This document shows positions 56,269-63,973 of a DNA stretch of 64,000 nt, one piece after another. The stretch is from Streptococcus parasanguinis CC87K (GTDB lineage: Bacteria; Bacillota; Bacilli; Lactobacillales; Streptococcaceae). The position numbers were made by a program, and so were the translations under genes. The stretch is from contig NZ_KI669401.1 in NCBI RefSeq assembly GCF_000507765.1, forward strand, positions 1,166,597 to 1,230,596. The letters run 5' to 3'. Position 1 is the first letter of the stretch; every line of letters begins with the position of its first letter. The notes under the pieces were generated by a model. It did no database searches and was not told the DNA's origin. It saw nothing but the letters and a program-made list of their open reading frames with translations.

Positions 56269-57363
56269 TTAATCATATTTTTTTCCATACTTCTTTTCTA
56301 GCATTTTCTTAATCAGATAGGGCATTTTGACATTTTCGCGGCCTTTCTTGGCAATTAACTTCTTCACAAAATCTGGCATTTGGATATCATTCTCTTCTTC
56401 CAAAATCTGACTCGTGCTTGATGGAGCTTCCAACTCATCAAAGGTCTCCAGCTGAGGTTGATAGTCACTATAGTCACCGTCTATATGAGACTGAATTGTC
56501 GAAAGAAGTGCCTTGATTAAACGAGGATCGCTATTTGGCATAGGAGGTCTGTGATAGGCTACACCTAGCTCTTGGCAAAGCTCCTTACATTCCACATCAT
56601 TGTCAAAAAGAACCTCAATATGCTCACTAATAAAGGCAATCGGAACAAAAATATAGTGGTCAGGATGCTCCCTCTCATTACGAAGGTATTCTAAGACATC
56701 CGGCTTAATCCAAGGAATACCAATATCACTCTCACTCTGCCAAGTATTGGTGTACTGCTCCTCTTCAAGCCCTAAAATCTCCGCAATCAAGCGACTATTG
56801 TCATAAATCTGATCGATATAAGGGTCACCAAAATCTAGTGCCAAAACTGGGACACTGTGGGCTGAAAAAATCACCTTATAACTGTCGTCTCCAATCTGAT
56901 CTAAAACCTTTTGGATCTCATCAGCCCAATAGTGGAGTAGGTCAGGTTCTCGGTACCAGTCCTTGATAATTTGGAACTTTATCTGACCACTTTCTAAAAA
57001 TTTTTCATAACCCATGACAGAATAGTAGGAATAATGGGGCTCTAGAATCAAACACAAACACTCTTCAATTCCGTCATTCTCCATCTCTTTAATCGTATCA
57101 GTGATGAAAGGACGGGAAAATTTATTAGCAAAGTAGACCGATGCTTGATTTCCAAGAGCAGTAGCAACCAAGTCCACTTCTTCCTTTGTTATCCTTTGGA
57201 GCGGCGTTCCACCGATTCGGACATAATTGTCATATAAAGTCTGAATTTCATGCGGTTCAGGACGTACCCCACGGCGTATATTTGTGAAAAATTCCGCTAC
57301 TCCTTCATAGGTAATCTCTTCTGGCGAACCAAAAGTCATCATCAACACAGCTCTTTTACTCAT
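56269..57363 (-). CDS. hemH: Ferrochelatase (orphan)
   Basis: 364 residues from the ATG at 57363, which has AAGGAG upstream. Ferrochelatase fold: [12 protein letters not shown] at the start, [14 protein letters not shown], active-site His169 in FSAHSVPVL, and [13 protein letters not shown] near 245 with the metal-site acidic residue. Inserts Fe2+ into coproporphyrin III or protoporphyrin IX. The C-terminal ~45 residues are a charged extension ([20 protein letters not shown]). No other heme-synthesis gene is seen, as usual in streptococci, so it must act on imported porphyrin or in reverse, removing iron from heme. Confidence 0.9.
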   Translation of the reverse strand: MSKRAVLMMTFGSPEEITYEGVAEFFTNIRRGVRPEPHEIQTLYDNYVRIGGTPLQRITKEEVDLVATALGNQASVYFANKFSRPFITDTIKEMENDGIEECLCLILEPHYSYYSVMGYEKFLESGQIKFQIIKDWYREPDLLHYWADEIQKVLDQIGDDSYKVIFSAHSVPVLALDFGDPYIDQIYDNSRLIAEILGLEEEQYTNTWQSESDIGIPWIKPDVLEYLRNEREHPDHYIFVPIAFISEHIEVLFDNDVECKELCQELGVAYHRPPMPNSDPRLIKALLSTIQSHIDGDYSDYQPQLETFDELEAPSSTSQILEEENDIQMPDFVKKLIAKKGRENVKMPYLIKKMLEKKYGKKYD

Positions 57364-57475
57364 AATTACTCCTTGTTCCACGTTTGTTCTATTTTATCAC
57401 GAAAAGGCTTACTTTAGTGAGCTTAGTATCAAAAAAACTCCTAGAGATAAACTCTAAGAGTGAAAATAACTATTC

Positions 57476-58378
57476 TTAATGGTGATGAATATGTCCATGA
57501 CTTTGATTCACTTCCAACTCTTCGATCTTGCGTTTGTGAGCTCGGTGAGTTGCCAGGTCTTCATCAACCTCAATGGTAACGTTTTGAAAGCCACAATCTT
57601 TGAGCAAGGTGCGAATAGACTCTTTACAGACCTCCATATGGTTGACATGCTCCAGACAAACATGGACAATGGCATTTTTCTCTAAGCCGTCCATGGTCCA
57701 AAGATTGAGCTGATTGATACTAGCGACATGGTCCAACTCTGCCAAATCCGTCTTGATCTTCTGGATATCCACTCCTTCTGGTACAGCATCAAGGAATATC
57801 TTGAGTGTGCTCCAAAAACGTGGAATGGCTTTTGACAGAATAAAGAAGGAAATCGCAAGAGACAAGAGCGGATCCAGAATATACCAATCGGTAAATCGCA
57901 GAACAATCGCCATCAGGATGACGGCCAACCAGCCCAAGGTATCTTCCAAAAAATGCAGGCTGAGAATGGATTCGTTCTTGGTTTGCCCCTTACGAATGAC
58001 GAGGCTCGCTAGCACATTGATGCTGACGGCAATAATTCCAAGCCAGAGAATCCCCTCATCATTGACAGGTTGTGGGTGAAAGAGTTTCGTTATATTTTCC
58101 AAAATAACCAGAACGGACCCTGTCATGAGAATCACAGCTGTTACCATGGCCCCTAAAAGGCTAAAACGCTTGTAGCCCAAGGTATAGTGGCTGTCTTCTT
58201 CACGGTTGGAAATACTCTCCAAAAAGGCGGAGATCCCAATAGCGATCGCATCTCCCAAGTCATGGACCGAATCCGCAAGGACTGCGCTGGATCCAAAAAT
58301 CCCTCCTGCAATAAACTCAACAATGGCATAACTCAAATTCAAGAAAAAAGCGATCCAGACCGCATGTTTTGTACTCAT
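57476..58378 (-). CDS. czcD: Cation diffusion facilitator, zinc exporter CzcD-like
   Basis: 300 residues from the ATG at 58378 (GGAAGGTGG upstream). Six membrane segments; SSAVLADSVHDLGDAIAIGISAF carries the helix II HxxxD-type metal site and HFLEDTLGWLAVI the helix V site. C-terminal cytosolic domain ends in a His-rich tail (NQSHGHIHHH). Exports Zn2+ (perhaps also Co2+, Cd2+). Divergent from a TetR-family gene in the arrangement of the pneumococcal czcD/sczA pair, so zinc-inducible control is likely. Confidence 0.9.
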   Translation of the reverse strand: MSTKHAVWIAFFLNLSYAIVEFIAGGIFGSSAVLADSVHDLGDAIAIGISAFLESISNREEDSHYTLGYKRFSLLGAMVTAVILMTGSVLVILENITKLFHPQPVNDEGILWLGIIAVSINVLASLVIRKGQTKNESILSLHFLEDTLGWLAVILMAIVLRFTDWYILDPLLSLAISFFILSKAIPRFWSTLKIFLDAVPEGVDIQKIKTDLAELDHVASINQLNLWTMDGLEKNAIVHVCLEHVNHMEVCKESIRTLLKDCGFQNVTIEVDEDLATHRAHKRKIEELEVNQSHGHIHHH

Positions 58379-58463
58379 TTTTCCACCTTCCTTTGGTATA
58401 ATAGTAGTAGAATGATCCCTTTCACTAGTATTATCTCTAACTCTAAAAGGAAAGGATAGAAGC

Positions 58464-58496
58464 AAACTGTTTAGGCTGTCCGTTACTGAACAGTTT
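58464..58496. promoter_or_regulatory. Inverted-repeat operator between czcD and the TetR gene
   Basis: AAACTGTT (58464-58471) and AACAGTTT (58489-58496) with a 17-bp spacer, immediately upstream of the TetR-gene ATG. A TetR/SczA binding site is likely by position. Confidence 0.6.
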
Positions 58497-58511
58497 GTTC
58501 AAAGTGTCCAT

Positions 58512-59051
58512 ATGACAGCACAGGATCGTCGCATCACCAAAACTCGAAAAGCTATCTATCAAGCTTTTTTACAATTACTCAACCAAAAAGACTACGAGCC
58601 CATCACGGTTCAAGAAATCATTGACTTAGCCGATGTGGGGCGATCAACCTTTTATAGCCATTACGAAAGTAAGGAATTATTGCTAGATGAACTCTGTCAA
58701 AAGCTCTTTCACCATCTCTTCGAGCGTGCTGAACACCTCTCCCCACAAGACTACCTGGCCCATATCTTTCAGCATTTCAAGAAAAATCAAGACCATGTAA
58801 CCAGTCTCTTGCTCTCTAAAAACGATTATTTTATCCGGCAACTGCGAAAAGAGCTGGAACATGATGTCTACCCAATGGTAGCAGATGAACTCATCAAGGC
58901 CCATCCAACTCTCCCTCACTCTTACCTCAAACACTTGGTCGTCAGCCATTTCATCGAAACCCTCAGCTGGTGGTTGAAAAAAGGCAAGTCCTACACCGAA
59001 CAAGAAGTGATTCAGTTTTATTTGGAGATACTGAAAGTGGGTACTAACTAA
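58512..59051 (+). CDS. sczA: TetR/AcrR-family regulator, SczA-like
   Basis: 179 residues. N-terminal TetR HTH (TRKAIYQAFLQLLNQKDYEPITVQEIIDLADVGRSTFYSHYESKELLLDELC) and a His/Cys-containing helical sensor domain (HDVYPMVADELIKAHP, HSYLKHLVVSHFIETLSWW). In pneumococcus, SczA activates czcD under zinc stress from the divergent position; the same gene order and an operator are present here, so the name is by context and resemblance. Followed 39 bp later by a small membrane protein gene. Confidence 0.75.
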   Translation: MTAQDRRITKTRKAIYQAFLQLLNQKDYEPITVQEIIDLADVGRSTFYSHYESKELLLDELCQKLFHHLFERAEHLSPQDYLAHIFQHFKKNQDHVTSLLLSKNDYFIRQLRKELEHDVYPMVADELIKAHPTLPHSYLKHLVVSHFIETLSWWLKKGKSYTEQEVIQFYLEILKVGTN

Positions 59052-59090
59052 GAACCGACTTCACATCATTTATCATAGAAAGGAAACCCT

Positions 59091-59423
59091 ATGTTCTTCC
59101 CCATTCTTATCGGCTTTTTTACAGTCTTCTTTGCCCTTGCTTTTGTTCTTCTTCACTTATTGGCTTCTCTTTCTGAAGTTAAAAAAGGGAATCACACTCT
59201 AGGAAATACATTTCTCCTCATCGGAAGTAGCCTTGCGACCTTATCACTCATCCTCTACTTCTTTTTACCGATTGTCGCTCTAGTCCTTTGGCTGATCGGC
59301 TGTGGTTTGATTTGCTACGGGGCCTATTGGAATGGGAAACACAAAGGAAACCTCCATCCAGCCCACCACCTGATTCGGATGGGCATCGTTCTGGTCCTTA
59401 CCATCTTGTTAGCCTTGTTATAA
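59091..59423 (+). CDS. Small membrane protein of unknown function
   Basis: 110 residues, about four hydrophobic segments (FPILIGFFTVFFALAFVLLHLL; NTFLLIGSSLATLSLILYFFLPIVALVLWLIG; then MGIVLVLTILLALL) and a Lys/His loop (GKHKGNLHPAHH). No motif recognised. GAAAGGAAAC site upstream, probably cotranscribed with the TetR gene, and followed by a terminator. Confidence 0.7.
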   Translation: MFFPILIGFFTVFFALAFVLLHLLASLSEVKKGNHTLGNTFLLIGSSLATLSLILYFFLPIVALVLWLIGCGLICYGAYWNGKHKGNLHPAHHLIRMGIVLVLTILLALL

Positions 59424-59425
59424 GA

Positions 59426-59459
59426 AAAGCTCAAGTTTGCAGAAAAACTTGAGCTTTTG
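59426..59459 (+). terminator. Bidirectional terminator after the small membrane protein gene
   Basis: AAAAGCTCAAGTTT (59426-59439) pairs with AAACTTGAGCTTTT (59446-59459), followed by a T-run; also serves the convergent AEC gene. Confidence 0.9.
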
Positions 59460-59472
59460 TTTTTTCTATTTG

Positions 59473-60411
59473 TTAAGCCATCAACAGCATGAGAAAAGGA
59501 ATCACCACCATGGTTGCAAGGGTCGTCTCTGTCACCATGACGGCTGCATAATCACTATCAGCTCCGTAGAGTCTGGCAACAACTGGCGCATTGGTCATCA
59601 CAGGCATGGCAGACTGGATGATAAAGACTTGCTTCATCAGGCTTGGAAGAGGCAACCAGTAGACGATGGAAGCCATCAAAAGAGGGGCAACCAGGAAGCG
59701 ACCTAGTAGAATCAATAGCTGATCTTTTCCCAGAACCAACTGCTTCACACCTACATGAGACACTGACAAACCGATAAATATCATGGATAAAGGGGTTGTT
59801 AAATTACCCAGATACTGCAAATCACTGGCTAGAAAGGCTGGCAACTTGATCTGCAGCATCACCATGACTAGCCCCAAGAGAAAGCCCATCAGGGGCGGAG
59901 AAAAGACTTTCTTCAGACTCGTTTTGAGATCAAACTGCGCTTCTCCCTCACCATCTCGCTGAATCAGATAGGTCCCCAAGGTCCAGAAAAAGGTCGTATT
60001 GCACATGTAATAGATCAAAACATAGGGAATGCTGGCATCCCCGAAAAGGGCCTGGTTGATGGGGAGCCCCACAAAAATCGTATTGGAATTAAAAAACATG
60101 GAAATAAAGAGGCCACGGCGGTCCTGCCTCACTGCAAAGATCCTTGCTACTGCTGTCGCGATGCCAAGTAAAATGACCATAGACAGGGCAGGAAACCGCA
60201 AGGCTGGCAACATTATAAGTAGATCCGCTGCTGTGAAGCGCTGCGTGATGGTGTAGAGCATATAGCAGGGAAGAGCAACTTGAGTGACCAATTTAGCGAG
60301 TAGGCCACGTGACTTGTCATCAAACCAGCCTTTTTCACCAATGACAAAGCCCACTAAAATCACGCCCAGGATGACGAGGATCCCCGATATGCTCCTCAAA
60401 AAGATGTCCAT
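59473..60411 (-). CDS. AEC-family transporter
   Basis: 312 residues, about ten membrane segments, clearly paralogous to the product of 45954-46901 (SISGILVILGVILVGFVIGEKGWF; GLFISMFFNSNTIFVGLPINQALFG; LGNLTTPLSMIFIGLSVSHVGV). Substrate unknown; AEC proteins carry auxin-like molecules, malate or other organic acids. Unlike mleP no metabolic gene is adjacent. Start ATG 60411 with GGAGAG upstream. Confidence 0.85.
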   Translation of the reverse strand: MDIFLRSISGILVILGVILVGFVIGEKGWFDDKSRGLLAKLVTQVALPCYMLYTITQRFTAADLLIMLPALRFPALSMVILLGIATAVARIFAVRQDRRGLFISMFFNSNTIFVGLPINQALFGDASIPYVLIYYMCNTTFFWTLGTYLIQRDGEGEAQFDLKTSLKKVFSPPLMGFLLGLVMVMLQIKLPAFLASDLQYLGNLTTPLSMIFIGLSVSHVGVKQLVLGKDQLLILLGRFLVAPLLMASIVYWLPLPSLMKQVFIIQSAMPVMTNAPVVARLYGADSDYAAVMVTETTLATMVVIPFLMLLMA

Positions 60412-60494
60412 GTTCTCTCCTTTTCTTTTTTAAATTTGAACTAAAAAAATCATTTTTTACAAGGCTCAAAAACTACTCTAGTATATCATAAAAA

Positions 60495-60519
60495 GAGGTG
60501 GGGCAACATGCCCAACCTC
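60495..60519 (-). terminator. Terminator after the 60540-60625 relic
   Basis: GAGGT-GGGC (from 60495) pairs with GCCC-ACCTC (to 60519); five T follow on the minus strand. Confidence 0.75.
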
Positions 60520-60539
60520 ATGTATTTTATTAATTGTCA

Positions 60540-60625
60540 CTAATACCCCTTCTTAGCAGCTTTCGTCCATTGGTACCAACCAACTAGACTGTTGATAAGG
60601 TAAATAAAGAAAAACCAATAAAATG
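60540..60625 (-). pseudogene. Relic: C-terminal end of a membrane protein (PnuC-like)
   Basis: The minus strand reads FYWFFFIYLINSLVGWYQW, then TKAAKKGY and a TAG, followed by a terminator. This resembles the last helix and basic tail of PnuC nicotinamide riboside/mononucleotide transporters. No upstream coding sequence remains; it is cut at ~60625, right beside the hsdS relic. Confidence 0.45.
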
Positions 60626-60634
60626 GTGGGGACT

Positions 60635-60796
60635 ATGGCGAAAATAGATGATTCAGTTAAAAAGAAAGTTCCAGAATTGCGATTTAAAGGATTCACGGAT
60701 GAATGGGAACAGCGTAAGTTGGGAGACGAAGTTCGAATAGTGATGGGACAGTCTCCTAATTCAGAAAATTATACTGATGATCCTAATGGGCGCTAA
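60635..60796 (+). pseudogene. hsdS: Truncated type I restriction specificity subunit (HsdS), N-terminal 53 residues
   Basis: ATG 60635 opens MAKIDDSVKKKVPELRFKGF, then TDEWEQRKLGDE and VMGQSPNSENYTDDPNGR before a stop. PELRFKGFTDEWEQRKLG and MGQSPNSENY are hallmark N-terminal HsdS motifs; a full HsdS is ~400 residues. Everything after NG is lost and replaced by unrelated DNA. No hsdM or hsdR is in the window. Confidence 0.85.
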
Positions 60797-60929
60797 AAAT
60801 GCGAAGACCTATTTTGTATTAGTCAAACAAAAGATCCAAAATAAATGGTATATGATTATGACCATGAAACAAAGTAAAACCAAACCGAGTGATCTGAGGA
60901 AGCACCCGATGATCATGAAACGTTATTAA
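60786..60929 (+). CDS. Small ORF of unknown origin at the hsdS junction
   Basis: 47 codons starting MGAKNAKTYFVLVKQKIQNK and ending HPMIMKRY, overlapping the end of the hsdS relic in another frame. Basic, no known domain. No ribosome-binding site of its own. Probably the tail of a gene brought in with the neighbouring cassette, or chance. Not recognised. Confidence 0.3.
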   Translation: MGAKNAKTYFVLVKQKIQNKWYMIMTMKQSKTKPSDLRKHPMIMKRY

Positions 60930-60933
60930 ACAC

Positions 60934-61009
60934 AAAAGTCACCCATGTGAGTTCTTGCCAGAAGCTGAAGTTAATCCTTCAACCTGGAAAACCCGCAGAG
61001 GTGACTTTT
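60934..61009 (-). terminator. Possible terminator of the ECF operon
   Basis: AAAAGTCACC (60934-60943) and GGTGACTTTT (61000-61009) are perfect complements enclosing 56 nt, right after the last ECF gene. T-rich sequence follows on the minus strand. The long loop makes efficiency uncertain. Confidence 0.5.
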
Positions 61010-61010
61010 T

Positions 61011-61811
61011 CTATACATCTCGATTTTTCTGGCAATAATCATTAACCGATAAATATGTCTGTGAATCACCCAGCGACTCCGCTATGTCCATAATCCGCGG
61101 TGGTAGTAATCCCACTCGCTGGACAAGTTCGCGATCGCTGAACAATTCCCGTGGACTGCCGGCGAAGCTAAACTTCCCGTGTTCCATAACATACACCGAC
61201 TCAAACTCGGCGGCGACCCAATCCATGTCATGGGTGATGGTCACAACTTGGTGGCCCGAATCAGCCAACTGATGGAAAATTGCGGTCAACTTGCGCCGGC
61301 TTTCCCAATCAAGCGACATCATCGGCTCATCAAATAAATAAATCGCCGGATCCACTGCCAAAACTGTGGCAACGCTCAACAGCTTGCGTTCCGACAATGA
61401 CAGGTCATATGGACTTTCAGCTATTTTATCATCCAAGCCAACTCTTTTTAGGGCCGCTAAAGCCCGCCTCGTAATCGTGTCGTGGTCATCCATGACCTGC
61501 GCGACACTCCACTCCACCTCTCGTTGAACGGTCGGGTTGAAAAGCTGATCGTCAGGATTCTGAAAAGTAATCCCAACCTTCAGTAACTTTTCGACTGGTT
61601 TAAGATCATTAAAATTTTCTCCATCGATCTTAATCACACCGGTTTGTGGTGTCAGCAAGCCCGTCAACAATTTGAAGAGCGTTGATTTGCCGGCACCATT
61701 TTGGCCAACAATCGCCACCATCGGATCGGCGAAGTGTTTGTCTTCAACATCCAAGCTAAAGGACCGTTCCGGATAAGTGAACGTCAGGTGGTTCAGTTCA
61801 ATTGTGGACAT
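61011..61811 (-). CDS. ECF transporter ATPase, second gene copy
   Basis: 266 residues, ABC ATPase of the energy-coupling-factor (CbiO/EcfA) type: Walker A GQNGAGKST near 36, Q-loop FQNPDDQLF (the double Q/D pattern typical of EcfA), LSERKLLSVATVLA replacing the usual LSGGQ signature, Walker B IYLFDEPMMSLDW, H-loop THD. Pairs with the upstream ATPase to drive the EcfT/S-component module. Starts inside the end of the previous gene (14-bp overlap). Base composition is higher in GC than the streptococcal genes to the left. Confidence 0.9.
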   Translation of the reverse strand: MSTIELNHLTFTYPERSFSLDVEDKHFADPMVAIVGQNGAGKSTLFKLLTGLLTPQTGVIKIDGENFNDLKPVEKLLKVGITFQNPDDQLFNPTVQREVEWSVAQVMDDHDTITRRALAALKRVGLDDKIAESPYDLSLSERKLLSVATVLAVDPAIYLFDEPMMSLDWESRRKLTAIFHQLADSGHQVVTITHDMDWVAAEFESVYVMEHGKFSFAGSPRELFSDRELVQRVGLLPPRIMDIAESLGDSQTYLSVNDYCQKNRDV

Positions 61812-62634
61812 AAAAAACCTCCTTCAGTTCAGCGTCATTCACCGGATACCGGCCATCAGCCAAGTGCCAATCCATTTTTTGAGCAAGTTGCTGGATTGTC
61901 GGGGCTGGAATCTGCCAGTCAGCTGCCAAATGATTAAACACCTCACCCGGCCTGCCCTGGGCTACCATTTGACCCTCGTGCAGCACCCACACAACGTCGG
62001 CGACTTCGCACAAATCGTCAATTTCACTGGTGACAATGAAGACAGTCGTCTCTTTGACTTGGGCCAACCATTGGAAAAATTGTCGGCGGCCAAGGGGATC
62101 CATCTGACTGGTCGGATCATCCATAATCAAAACAGCCGGGTTAGCCGCAATCGCCGTGGCAATTGCCAACCGCTGGATCTGACCACCGGAAAGGCTCTCG
62201 GGACGCGAATTCAGCTGTTCAATCAGCCCCATTTGCATGGCAACTTCTTCAACCCGTTTTTGAATCAGTCCTTCAGCCATTCCCTGATTAATCAAGTCAA
62301 AGGCGATTTCATCGGCAACCGTTTCTGCCAACCCGCTTAGTTGGCCAGCTGGATTTTGCAGTACAACTCCATTCATGGCATTATAAACGGGCCAATTGTC
62401 GGACACTCGCTGGCCAAACATGTGCCAGTCGCCCTCAATCTCAGCAGACACAATTTTGGGAATGACCCCTGCCAGCACACGGCACAAAGTCGATTTGCCG
62501 GAGTGGCTATTCCCGATAATCCCAACCACCTGGCCGGTATGAACCTCCGCGTTAATCTGACGCAGTTGTGGTTGCTCAGTACCCGGATAACGGGTGGTCA
62601 AATTTTCAATTACAATCCGTTTATCTTCGTCCAT
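61798..62634 (-). CDS. ECF transporter ATPase, first gene copy
   Basis: 278 residues from the ATG at 62634, with GGGTGGAAG before it; a GTG three codons earlier is possible. Walker A GNSHSGKST, Q-loop LQNPAGQLSGL, signature LSGGQIQRLAIA, Walker B VLIMDDPTSQMD. The canonical signature here complements the degenerate LSERK in its partner, as in heterodimeric EcfA/EcfA' pairs. Third gene of the S-T-A-A operon; overlaps ecfT by 25 bp. Confidence 0.9.
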   Translation of the reverse strand: MDEDKRIVIENLTTRYPGTEQPQLRQINAEVHTGQVVGIIGNSHSGKSTLCRVLAGVIPKIVSAEIEGDWHMFGQRVSDNWPVYNAMNGVVLQNPAGQLSGLAETVADEIAFDLINQGMAEGLIQKRVEEVAMQMGLIEQLNSRPESLSGGQIQRLAIATAIAANPAVLIMDDPTSQMDPLGRRQFFQWLAQVKETTVFIVTSEIDDLCEVADVVWVLHEGQMVAQGRPGEVFNHLAADWQIPAPTIQQLAQKMDWHLADGRYPVNDAELKEVFYVHN

Positions 62635-63404
62635 ATCTTCCACCCAATCAATAAAATTGCCAATCCAGTCAGACCAATGTGCAGCGTCCGCGACAGGCGA
62701 TACACGCGCTGGGAGGTTCTGACAGTCCGGTTGGGATTATCAAAACCTCTCAGTTGGAGAGAAATCGACCGCGCCATCGATTGGTCCAAGGTCTTAATCA
62801 CCAATGGAATTAGAACCGGCAGGACTGACTTTAATTTCTGAATCAACGTTTTTTGCGGATTGGTTCCGCGAACTTTTTGTGCCTGCTGGATTTTCCTCAT
62901 ATTGCGCATCATTTCCGGCAAAATATAACACACCGACATCAGAACGTAGACGGTTTTATAAGACAATCCGGACAGTTCCAAATAGGCCGCGTTTTCTGAA
63001 ATACTCGTGGTCACCATAAAAAAGCCACTGGTCAAAATAATCACCAATACTCGACAACCCAGAGTGGTGGCGTAAATCAGGCCTTCTTTGTAGAACGACA
63101 CCCCAAGCACAGAAAACAGCAAAGTTTGATTCCGACTGTAAAATAACCCTTGGATGATCAGCATGGTGCAAATCAGAAACAGGCTGAATCCCAGCGCCTT
63201 AAAGATGGTAGAACTCAATTTGGAAAATAACAATAGCAGTGTTGCGACAAGAATTAATCCGGCCTGAAGCAATAAATTCATACTGGCAAAGCTCAACAAC
63301 GTCATGTCCAAGATGAACAAGAGCTTAGTAATCGGATCGATCACCTGGTACCACTTGAGCTTGACCCGTGGCGCTCCAGAAATCAATGTTTGATCAGTCA
63401 TCAT
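62610..63404 (-). CDS. ecfT: ECF transporter transmembrane coupling protein
   Basis: 264 residues, several membrane segments (LLFILDMTLLSFASMNLLLQAG; LVATLLLLFSKL; FSLFLICTMLIIQGLF) and the EcfT coupling helices with Ala-Arg-Gly-like RKIQQAQKVRGTNP and SMARSISLQLRGFDNP, which contact the two ATPases. Overlaps the S-component gene by 4 bp (ATGA). Only with these partners does it form an importer. Confidence 0.9.
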   Translation of the reverse strand: MMTDQTLISGAPRVKLKWYQVIDPITKLLFILDMTLLSFASMNLLLQAGLILVATLLLLFSKLSSTIFKALGFSLFLICTMLIIQGLFYSRNQTLLFSVLGVSFYKEGLIYATTLGCRVLVIILTSGFFMVTTSISENAAYLELSGLSYKTVYVLMSVCYILPEMMRNMRKIQQAQKVRGTNPQKTLIQKLKSVLPVLIPLVIKTLDQSMARSISLQLRGFDNPNRTVRTSQRVYRLSRTLHIGLTGLAILLIGWKIWTKINGL

Positions 63405-63973
63405 TTATCACCGCTAAAGAAGTGCACCATCCGCTTCGGCAGCTGACGATAGATGAAGAATGCCAGGTAGGCCACGCAGACTTTATCCAAAATATCCAAG
63501 ACAAACTCATCGGTAAATGAGGCCAGCCACACTGGTGCATGATTGGCGACCATTACCGCAAACAATGAGTCACCCCAAGCGATACCGGTCTGACCACCCC
63601 AAAAGATGACGTTGAGTGGCGTTGAAATGGCAGCTGAAACGATGGCAATAATAATAGCAGAAACAAATACTCGTCGCGCTGACGAGAACCACCCATTGGC
63701 GTGCAAAACTCCGACAGCAATCCCAATTCCGATGCTGGTAATCGCATACACGGTTGAAATTGGCGATAAGGTCAGCCCATAGATCACGTTGTTGATGAAA
63801 CCACTGATGGCACCGGCAACCGGCCCAGCCAACATGCTGGCAAGAAAGGTTCCCAAAGACCCCAGCCAAACGGGCAACTTTAACCCCTCCGCCAAGGCTT
63901 TGGCAACATAGTTAATCCCCACGGCAGCGGGAATCAAAGTCATGGTGGCAGCACTTAACTTAAATTTCCACAT
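63401..63973 (-). CDS. ECF transporter substrate-binding S component, substrate unknown
   Basis: 190 residues, about six membrane segments, with the N-terminal AAVGINYVAKALAEGLKLP and the repeated small-residue segments GPVAGAISGFINNVIYGLT and SIGIGIAVGVLHANGW typical of S components. It captures a vitamin or other small molecule at low concentration. Substrate cannot be read off; a gene further upstream, outside the window, might tell. First visible gene of the S-T-A-A operon; 27 bp of upstream sequence remain and show no promoter. Confidence 0.82.
   Translation of the reverse strand: MWKFKLSAATMTLIPAAVGINYVAKALAEGLKLPVWLGSLGTFLASMLAGPVAGAISGFINNVIYGLTLSPISTVYAITSIGIGIAVGVLHANGWFSSARRVFVSAIIIAIVSAAISTPLNVIFWGGQTGIAWGDSLFAVMVANHAPVWLASFTDEFVLDILDKVCVAYLAFFIYRQLPKRMVHFFSGDK

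Noticed and set aside
60840..60929. Resemblance of ATGATTATGACCATG to a cloning-vector lacZ-alpha start
   Set aside because: Word order and following codons differ from lacZ-alpha; no vector sequence follows.
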